Source: Acidimicrobiaceae bacterium (GTDB lineage Bacteria > Actinomycetota > Acidimicrobiia > Acidimicrobiales > Ilumatobacteraceae). Taken from it: a stretch of DNA of 5,324 nt. Of this stretch, positions 1 to 5,324 are shown piece by piece. Both the position numbers and the translations under genes were made by a program. Positions within the stretch are counted from its first letter, which is position 1, and each line of letters begins with the position of its first letter. The notes beneath the pieces were generated by a model. The model saw only the letters and a list, made by a program, of their open reading frames with translations. It did no database searches and had not been told where the DNA came from. The stretch covers positions 1-5,324 of the forward strand of contig CANLHV010000086.1 of the NCBI GenBank assembly GCA_947490975.1, in the 5' to 3' direction.

Positions 1-2489
1 CCAACACCGGCCTGATCAATCGTCTCGAACGGGTTTCGCTTAAGCAAACCAGCTTCAAGATACGCAGGCATCATTCGACTCTCGACATCGTCGCGCGAAA
101 AACCAAAAGTCATCTGCGTCAAGTCGTTTGTACCAAAACTAAAGAAATCAGCATGGTCGGCCAGTTCGTCTGCACGCAGAGCCGCACGCGGCGTCTCAAT
201 CATTGTGCCGATCGTGACTTTCGGCCGCGTGATCTTCTTGCCTCGCGCGCCACGCTTACCAAGACCTGCACCTTTGTCTTTCATTCGAGCCGAGTGCTCA
301 ACGAGCACACCCTCAACCCACGATCGCGCGAGAGCCAACTCTTCACGAGTCACCGTCAACGGAATCATCACTTCAACAATCGGCTCGTAACCTTCATCAG
401 CAACTTGATCGGCAGCCTGCATCAACGCACGCACCTGCATCGCATAAAGACCAGGCTTGATCACACCAAGTCGAACACCACGAGTGCCAAGCATCGGATT
501 AACCTCTGCCCAATCGTGCGCCGCGCGCAACAACTTACGTTCTTGCTCATCAAGGCCAGTCGTCGCTGCCTTAATCTCGAGTTCGTCGACATTCGGCAAG
601 AACTCGTGCAGCGGTGGGTCTAACAATCGCACTGTCACTGGCAAACCAGACATCGCCCGCAACAACGAAGCAAAGTCTTCTTTTTGAACTGCACGCAACT
701 CTTCGAGCGCCGCAGTTTCTTCAGCAGGCGTGCTCGCCAAAATCATTCGACGCACAACCGGAAGTCGATCTGGTGCCAAAAACATGTGCTCGGTTCGGCA
801 CAAACCAATGCCCTCTGCACCATATTCACGTGCCTTCGAGGCATCTTCGGCAGTGTCGGCGTTTGCGCGCACCGCAAGTTTGCCTTTGCGAATCTCGTCA
901 GCCCATTTCAAAATTGTTTGAAACTCTTTAGTCGGCTCAGCCGCAGTCAACTGCATCGCGCCCAACATGACTTCGCCTGTTGTGCCGTCGAGAGAAATCA
1001 CATCGCCCTCGCGCACAACAACGTCGCCGGCGCGAAACATCTTGCCGTCAATCTGCACAGCGTCAGCACCAACAACAGCAGGTGTTCCCCAACCGCGCGC
1101 AACAACTGCGGCGTGACTCACGAGTCCGCCACGCGAAGTCAAAATACCTTTCGCCACCATCATGCCGTGCACGTCTTCTGGGCTCGTCTCGCTGCGCACC
1201 AAAATAACTGCCTCACCACTTTTCGCAGCGGCTTCTGCGTCATCGGCCGTGAAATAAACCTTGCCCACTGCAGCACCCGGCGACGCCGCCAAACCTTTAG
1301 CAACTGCTTTTGTCTTATTAGTAAATTGCGGATGCAAAACCTGATCTAAATGTTCTGCGTTCACTCGCATCAGCGCTTCTTTTTTGCTGATCTTCCATGA
1401 CTGTTTGCCTTTTCCCGTTCCGGCGGTCATGTCAACAGCCATCTTCAGCGCTGCGGCACCAGTGCGCTTGCCCACGCGAGTCTGCAACATCCACAACTTG
1501 CCCTGATCGATTGTGAATTCGGTGTCGCACATGTCGTGATAGTGACGCTCAAGTCGATCGAAGATCGCCAACAACTCTTTGTGCACGCTCGGAAACTGGC
1601 GCTTCAACGCATCAAGATCTTCAGTGTTGCGAATACCAGCAACAACATCTTCGCCTTGCGCGTTGATCAAATAGTCGCCGTATGGTTTGTTTTCACCAGT
1701 CGCAGCATTGCGCGTAAAACCAACGCCGGTACCCGAGTTGTTGTCGCGATTGCCGAACACCATCGCCTGCACATTGACCGCAGTGCCAAGATCGTGGCTA
1801 ATCTTTTCGCGCACGCGATATGCAATCGCCCGAGCGCCATTCCAAGAGCGAAACACCGCTTCAACAGCACCGCGCAATTGCTTGACTGGCTCTTGCGGAA
1901 ACTCTTTGCCCGTTTCAGCTTTAACAACCGACTTAAATGTCTCGCACAGCGTCTTCAACGAAGTCGCTGACAACGCCGCATCGTTCGTAACGCCAGCAGA
2001 CTTCTTCGCATTTTCAAACGGATGTTCAAATTTTGCGCCATCAATGCCCAACACAATTCGGCCGTACATCGCAATGAATCGGCGATAGCTGTCGTATGCA
2101 AATCGCTCATCGTTGGTCGACTTCGCTATACCCTGCACGCTTCGATCGTTAAGACCCAAGTTCAAAACTGTGTCCATCATGCCTGGCATCGAGAACTTCG
2201 CCCCAGATCGCACCGACACCAACAGCGGACTCAACGGGTCACCGAGCTTGGCCCCCATCTTTTTTTCAAGTTGTGCAACATGAGTCGCCAATTCTTTGTC
2301 AAGAGTTTTTGGCCAGCCACCTTTCATATATGCGCGACACGCATCTGTGGTGACCGTGAAACCGTGCGGCACGGGCAGTTTCAACACACTCATCATTTCG
2401 GCGAGGTTTGCACCCTTTCCGCCGAGCAAATCTTTCATGCTCATTGGTGCGCGACGGTGTTTGTGATCGAATGCGAAGATAAAAGGCAT
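1..2489 (-). CDS. ppdK: Pyruvate, phosphate dikinase (3'-truncated by window edge)
   Basis: Interconverts ATP + phosphate + pyruvate and AMP + diphosphate + phosphoenolpyruvate; cytoplasmic. Read by hand from ATG 2489, the frame stays open for 829 codons to the edge. The ATP-grasp domain has GGKGANLAEM (23-32), SVRSGAKFSMPGMMD (92-106), SGTGVGFTRN (252-261) and YLINAQGEDVVAGIR (273-287). The phosphohistidine domain has TSRGG then SHAAVVARG, with catalytic His459 (bases 1113-1115). The PEP/pyruvate barrel has GIGLCRTEHMF (Arg565), VRLLDPP (Arg621), GTMIETPRAA (Glu765) and GTNDLTQMTFGFSRDD (Asn788). These match R561, R617, E745 and N768 of the Clostridium symbiosum enzyme as I recall it. The barrel Cys (C831 there) and about 60 C-terminal residues lie beyond the window. 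Two oddities: Val457 replaces the usual Thr two residues before the catalytic His, and there is a basic insertion at about 735-757. PEP synthase (PpsA) is excluded by the N-terminus and by the SGTGV/INAQGEDVVAG motifs. No Shine-Dalgarno is seen before the ATG; the gene follows ygfZ by 8 bases. Confidence 0.97.
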   Translation of the reverse strand, partial: MPFIFAFDHKHRRAPMSMKDLLGGKGANLAEMMSVLKLPVPHGFTVTTDACRAYMKGGWPKTLDKELATHVAQLEKKMGAKLGDPLSPLLVSVRSGAKFSMPGMMDTVLNLGLNDRSVQGIAKSTNDERFAYDSYRRFIAMYGRIVLGIDGAKFEHPFENAKKSAGVTNDAALSATSLKTLCETFKSVVKAETGKEFPQEPVKQLRGAVEAVFRSWNGARAIAYRVREKISHDLGTAVNVQAMVFGNRDNNSGTGVGFTRNAATGENKPYGDYLINAQGEDVVAGIRNTEDLDALKRQFPSVHKELLAIFDRLERHYHDMCDTEFTIDQGKLWMLQTRVGKRTGAAALKMAVDMTAGTGKGKQSWKISKKEALMRVNAEHLDQVLHPQFTNKTKAVAKGLAASPGAAVGKVYFTADDAEAAAKSGEAVILVRSETSPEDVHGMMVAKGILTSRGGLVSHAAVVARGWGTPAVVGADAVQIDGKMFRAGDVVVREGDVISLDGTTGEVMLGAMQLTAAEPTKEFQTILKWADEIRKGKLAVRANADTAEDASKAREYGAEGIGLCRTEHMFLAPDRLPVVRRMILASTPAEETAALEELRAVQKEDFASLLRAMSGLPVTVRLLDPPLHEFLPNVDELEIKAATTGLDEQERKLLRAAHDWAEVNPMLGTRGVRLGVIKPGLYAMQVRALMQAADQVADEGYEPIVEVMIPLTVTREELALARSWVEGVLVEHSARMKDKGAGLGKRGARGKKITRPKVTIGTMIETPRAALRADELADHADFFSFGTNDLTQMTFGFSRDDVESRMMPAYLEAGLLKRNPFETIDQAGV

Positions 2490-2497
2490 AGTGCAGT

Positions 2498-3280
2498 TTA
2501 CGCGCCAATCTCGATTGAACGGCTGTCTGCCGACCGTTTGATCAAAGCCAACGCAAATTCTTGGCAAACACTCGTATAACTACCAATTTCTTCACCGTTC
2601 AAAACCACCGGCTCGCCCGCTCGCGCGCCAGTGTCTGCGCGAATCAATTGCAATTGTCGTGGCGCCTTCGCACCGCGTGAGTCCATTCGCTCAACTAGCT
2701 CTTGGCCCGGGTAACAACCTTTCGTAAAACTCACTGCGCAATCCGTCAATCCCGTTTCTGCAGGCATCGAATCACTAGTCATATCGACGCCCATGGTTGG
2801 CCACTTCGCCATCACGCGCGCTAATTCGAAATCTTCAGTCGAACCTTGACGCAAATCGCCGGCGACAAAATTGCTGGCATCAAAATCAACAGCAAAGTCT
2901 TTTTCACGCCACGCCGACAACGCCGAGTCGCGTGCCAAATACTCGGCATATTCATTTACGGATAAACCTCTCACCGCGACAAACCTTTGCGCACCACTTG
3001 AGATCTCACATTTGATGCGAATCTTGAATCGTGACAACCGACTTGCCGAAATCTCACCAAAACCCGCATCGCAATCTAAAACAAAACTTTCTTCAGATTC
3101 ACAACGCACTCGCAACAAAGATGTGATCTTGCCCGCGGGCTCAAGCAACAGACTGTAATGCGACTCGCCAACCTTCAGCGCCGCAACATCGTTGGCCAAT
3201 TGCGAGTGCAAGAACTTTCGCGCATCACTGCCACACACCTGCAAAACATCGCGAACATGCTCAATATAAAAACCCGTCAT
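2498..3280 (-). CDS. ygfZ: YgfZ/GcvT-like folate-binding protein
   Basis: A 260-residue protein of the YgfZ family (COG0354), relatives of the glycine-cleavage T protein. In E. coli, YgfZ helps keep some iron-sulfur enzymes active through tetrahydrofolate; this role is carried over by homology. The N-terminal part has the fold-typical run FLHSQLANDVAALKVG (23-38) followed by LLLEPAGKI. The defining signature KGCYPGQE is at 187-194 (bases 2722-2699), continuing LVERMDSRG; Cys189 matches the conserved functional cysteine. It is shorter than E. coli YgfZ (about 326 residues) but near the size I expect for actinobacterial members. No signal peptide or membrane segment is seen, so it should be cytoplasmic. 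It starts inside the trpE stop codon and ends 8 bases before ppdK. A true aminomethyltransferase (GcvT) is unlikely because that protein is longer and lacks the KGC.GQE signature. The target enzyme is not shown by the sequence: neither TrpE, HisH nor PPDK is an iron-sulfur protein. Confidence 0.92.
   Translation of the reverse strand: MTGFYIEHVRDVLQVCGSDARKFLHSQLANDVAALKVGESHYSLLLEPAGKITSLLRVRCESEESFVLDCDAGFGEISASRLSRFKIRIKCEISSGAQRFVAVRGLSVNEYAEYLARDSALSAWREKDFAVDFDASNFVAGDLRQGSTEDFELARVMAKWPTMGVDMTSDSMPAETGLTDCAVSFTKGCYPGQELVERMDSRGAKAPRQLQLIRADTGARAGEPVVLNGEEIGSYTSVCQEFALALIKRSADSRSIEIGA
3277..3280 (-). other. ATGA stop/start overlap of trpE and ygfZ
   Basis: The trpE stop TGA (3279-3277) and the ygfZ start ATG (3280-3278) share bases in the sequence ATGA. 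The 20 bases before the ATG contain no purine-rich Shine-Dalgarno motif, so ygfZ is probably translated by ribosomes that terminate on trpE and restart. The overlap is read directly; the coupling is inferred. Confidence 0.85.
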
Positions 3281-4809
3281 TTTGCGCGCACCGCATTCGT
3301 CTCTTGTGCTTGTTCACGTGCTTTAGTCATTCGCCGCGCCGCTGGTATCGCCGCAATCAGTGCTGCTGCTTTGTTTCGACATTCAAGATTTTCTTCGCTC
3401 GCAATACTGTCAGCGACTATTCCTGCGCCGGCCTGCAGCGTCGCCCCGTGCGCACCGACAAACATCGTGCGAATCGCAATCGCCGTGTCAAGGTTGCCAG
3501 AAAAATCTACATAGCCGACAACGCCCGCATACGGCCCACGCTTTGTCGGTTCGAGTGCATCAATAATTTGCATCGCTCGCACTTTCGGCGCACCACTAAC
3601 GGTGCCCGCCGGCAAAGTTGCACGCAATACATCTACTGGCCCGAGCCCCGCGCGCAAAGTGCCAGAGACTTGTGAAGTTAGGTGCATGACATGGCTGTAT
3701 CGCTCGAGAGTCATAAATTCATCGACATTCATAGTTCCAAATTCGGCAACACGTCCAACATCATTTCGAGCCAAGTCAACAAGCATCACATGCTCGGCAC
3801 GTTCTTTGGGGTTCTCTTTCAATTCGCCCGCCAATTTGCGATCTTGCTCGTCATCTACTCCGCGTTTTCGTGTGCCCGCAATCGGCCGACTCACAACGCG
3901 ACCATTGCGCAGTTGCACCATCGGCTCGGGCGACGAGCCAACGATTGTCACATCATCGTGTTTCACGTAATACATGTACGGACTCGGGTTAATCTGTCGC
4001 AACACGCGGTAAACATCGAACGGGTCAGCATCAAGCTGCACATCAAATCGCTGCGACAATACAACCTGAAAAATGTCTCCTGCTCGAATATGGTCTTTTG
4101 CAACTGCGACAGCGCGCTCATACATGCCGTTTGGCATCGACGATTCAACGCTCAACGTGTCGTCACGCAACGGCGGCTCAACTGGGGTGTGCGCAACAGG
4201 TCGCGACAAATCTTCGACACCTTTATATACGCGGATAATCGCCGCGTCATACGCCGCATCTCGCGCCGCAACATCAAGACCTGCCACTGGCACGCTTTCA
4301 ATCATGTAGCAACGTTGACGCCAGTGATCAAACGCTGCAAGCGAGCCGATCATGCTCATCACTGCATCTGGCATGTTGCGATCTTCGTGTGGCGTGTTTG
4401 GCAGATTTTCGATTTCACGCACAACGTCGTAGCCGAGAAAACCCATCAAGCCACCTTGCAATGGCGGCAAGTCTGGGTGCAATGGCGCGCGATATGTCGC
4501 AAGCAACGACTCGATAGCAGCCAATATTCCTTTGTCGCGCGGCATCGTGCTCGGCACCGTGCCTGTTGTTGTTATTTTTCCGTCGCGCAACACCAACGTC
4601 GCCACCGGGTCGCGACCCACAAACGAAAATCTGCTCCATCGTTCGCCGTGCTCGACTGACTCAAGCAAGAACCCTGGTTTATCGCCGACGAGTTTGATGT
4701 ATGCCGAAACGGGCGTTTCGACATCTGCCAAAACTTCAGCCCACACAGGTATCACCGTGTTGTCTTTGGCTAATGTATGAAACTCTTGCCGAGTCGGCGA
4801 AATTTTCAT
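3277..4809 (-). CDS. trpE: Anthranilate synthase component I
   Basis: Converts chorismate plus ammonia (supplied by the TrpG glutaminase) to anthranilate, the first committed step of tryptophan synthesis; cytoplasmic. The 510-residue length is normal. The N-terminal domain carries the tryptophan feedback motif LLES (48-51) followed by RWSRFSFVG. The chorismate-binding domain contains NPSPYMYY (274-281), PIAGT (309-313), ENPKERAEH and LVDLARND (332-350), HVMHL (373-377; His376 matches the catalytic His), GTVSGAPK (402-409) and the glutamate-rich metal-site region at about 472-480. PIAGT, with Ala rather than the Lys of PabB-type PIKGT, argues for anthranilate rather than aminodeoxychorismate synthase. 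I chose ATG at 4809 because PTRQEF..LA matches the usual TrpE N-terminus. An in-frame TTG at 4842 would overlap hisH by 28 bases. No trpG adjoins it, so the partner is encoded elsewhere. The retained LLES and NPSPYM motifs suggest tryptophan inhibition. There is no room for a leader peptide or attenuator before it. Confidence 0.96.
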   Translation of the reverse strand: MKISPTRQEFHTLAKDNTVIPVWAEVLADVETPVSAYIKLVGDKPGFLLESVEHGERWSRFSFVGRDPVATLVLRDGKITTTGTVPSTMPRDKGILAAIESLLATYRAPLHPDLPPLQGGLMGFLGYDVVREIENLPNTPHEDRNMPDAVMSMIGSLAAFDHWRQRCYMIESVPVAGLDVAARDAAYDAAIIRVYKGVEDLSRPVAHTPVEPPLRDDTLSVESSMPNGMYERAVAVAKDHIRAGDIFQVVLSQRFDVQLDADPFDVYRVLRQINPSPYMYYVKHDDVTIVGSSPEPMVQLRNGRVVSRPIAGTRKRGVDDEQDRKLAGELKENPKERAEHVMLVDLARNDVGRVAEFGTMNVDEFMTLERYSHVMHLTSQVSGTLRAGLGPVDVLRATLPAGTVSGAPKVRAMQIIDALEPTKRGPYAGVVGYVDFSGNLDTAIAIRTMFVGAHGATLQAGAGIVADSIASEENLECRNKAAALIAAIPAARRMTKAREQAQETNAVRAK

Positions 4810-4814
4810 CAAAC

Positions 4815-5324
4815 TTATTTTGAAGTCGCAGCGACAGTGCAACTGTTGACGAAGTTCTCCAAAATTCGCAATCCCTCTGTTGCCGACTTTTCAGGATGAA
4901 ACTGGGTCGCAAAAACATTTCGCAATCGAAGCGCCGCCAATAATTCACTTCCATAACTGCAAGTCGCCGCAACAACAGACTGATCTTTGGCAACTGCCGA
5001 CAATGAGTGCACGAAATACATCCACGGATTCTCGCTCAAGCCGGCAAATAAATCGTCTTGATTTTTTATATTCAATCGATTCCACTGCATCTGCGGGCGT
5101 TGCACACCCTCGGGTAGCCACTTAATCTCGCCGGCGATAACGCCAAGACCTGCAACTCCAGGGCTCTCTTCACTGCTGTCGAACAGCATCTGCATGCCGA
5201 CACAAATTCCGAGAAACGGTCGCCCCGAACCAATCGCTTGATGCACGCTTTCTTCTAAACCTGCTTCGCGAAGAGCCGACATGCAAGCACCAAAGTTGCC
5301 GACACCTGGCAAGACAACTGCTTG
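4815..5324 (-). CDS. hisH: Imidazole glycerol phosphate synthase subunit HisH (5'-truncated by window edge)
   Basis: Glutaminase subunit that hydrolyses glutamine and passes ammonia to HisF, which makes imidazole glycerol phosphate and AICAR from PRFAR in histidine biosynthesis; cytoplasmic. The frame is open to the window edge, giving 169 visible residues before the TAA stop. The family is usually about 200-210 residues, so roughly 30-40 N-terminal residues lie outside. Numbering visible residues from the edge: the oxyanion-strand motif LPGVGNFG is at 5-12, the nucleophile elbow GICVGMQ has its catalytic Cys at 41 (bases 5202-5204), and the other two triad residues are in FHPEKS (His143, Glu145). 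YFVHS, typical of HisH, lies between them. The PQMQWN segment (77-82) has Gln80 where I expect Gly. A TTG at 5312 is Leu in the PGVG motif, not a start. The stop is 5 bases before trpE. TrpG and other class I amidotransferases share the triad, but PGVG, YFVHS and the short length favour HisH. Confidence 0.95.
   Translation of the reverse strand, partial: QAVVLPGVGNFGACMSALREAGLEESVHQAIGSGRPFLGICVGMQMLFDSSEESPGVAGLGVIAGEIKWLPEGVQRPQMQWNRLNIKNQDDLFAGLSENPWMYFVHSLSAVAKDQSVVAATCSYGSELLAALRLRNVFATQFHPEKSATEGLRILENFVNSCTVAATSK

Noticed and set aside
153..1349. Long plus-strand open frames (156 and 221 codons) opposite ppdK.
   Set aside because: The minus strand encodes an unbroken PPDK through this region with all expected motifs. 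The plus-strand products have shadow-like composition and no family resemblance.
2299..2508. A 69-codon minus-strand frame across the ygfZ/ppdK junction.
   Set aside because: It is an alternative frame over the PPDK N-terminus, which is clearly coding in the frame starting at 2489.
3682..4659. A 325-codon open frame on the plus strand opposite trpE.
   Set aside because: It lies wholly antisense to a well-supported trpE with intact motifs. Its product is rich in His, Arg, Asn and Cys with no recognisable domain, as expected of a shadow frame.
4810..4842. TTG at 4842 as the trpE start, giving an 11-residue N-terminal extension.
   Set aside because: The extension (..HCRCDFKISL) does not resemble TrpE N-termini and would overlap hisH by 28 bases. 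The GGAGA upstream is 13 bases away, which is far for an SD, and is explained by hisH coding.
4809..4870. A trp leader peptide, attenuator or T-box ahead of trpE.
   Set aside because: There are only 5 non-coding bases between hisH and trpE, and no run of Trp codons or terminator hairpin was seen.
1..5324. A novel defence, mobile or repeat-based system.
   Set aside because: Every base except 13 in two short gaps is within four known enzyme or housekeeping families. No direct repeats, inverted repeats, integrase or transposase remnants, or unusual composition breaks were noticed.

Overview
The window is one dense run of four protein-coding genes, all on the minus strand. In transcription order (high to low coordinates) they are hisH (5' end off the window), trpE, a ygfZ-type folate-binding gene, and a pyruvate phosphate dikinase gene, ppdK (3' end off the window). 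The gaps are 5 bases (hisH/trpE), a 4-base ATGA overlap (trpE/ygfZ) and 8 bases (ygfZ/ppdK). This is the layout of a single operon. No promoter, terminator, RNA gene, repeat array, mobile element or CRISPR array is visible, and there is no non-coding stretch longer than 8 bases.

Region by region: 5324-4815 is the HisH glutaminase subunit of imidazole glycerol phosphate synthase (histidine and purine link). 4809-3277 is anthranilate synthase component I, the first committed step to tryptophan. 3280-2498 is a YgfZ-like protein with the KGCYPGQE signature, probably helping to maintain iron-sulfur enzymes. 2489-1 is pyruvate phosphate dikinase, which interconverts pyruvate and phosphoenolpyruvate. 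PEP is a precursor of the shikimate/tryptophan pathway, so co-transcription with trpE is metabolically reasonable, but that link is inference.

The source is a bacterium of intermediate GC content. The his-trp linkage, the form of the TrpE N-terminus, the YgfZ signature (KGCYPGQEL..R.DSRG) and the PPDK N-terminus (..PMSMKDLLGGKGANLAEM) all resemble Actinobacteria. An Acidimicrobiia-like aquatic lineage is a reasonable guess but is not proven by the sequence.

No unknown system stands out. The points most worth a second look are within ordinary enzymes: PPDK has Val instead of the regulatory Thr two residues before its catalytic His, and a short, very basic insertion in its PEP-binding domain; HisH has Gln where the family usually has Gly; and none of the three internal gene starts has a Shine-Dalgarno sequence.
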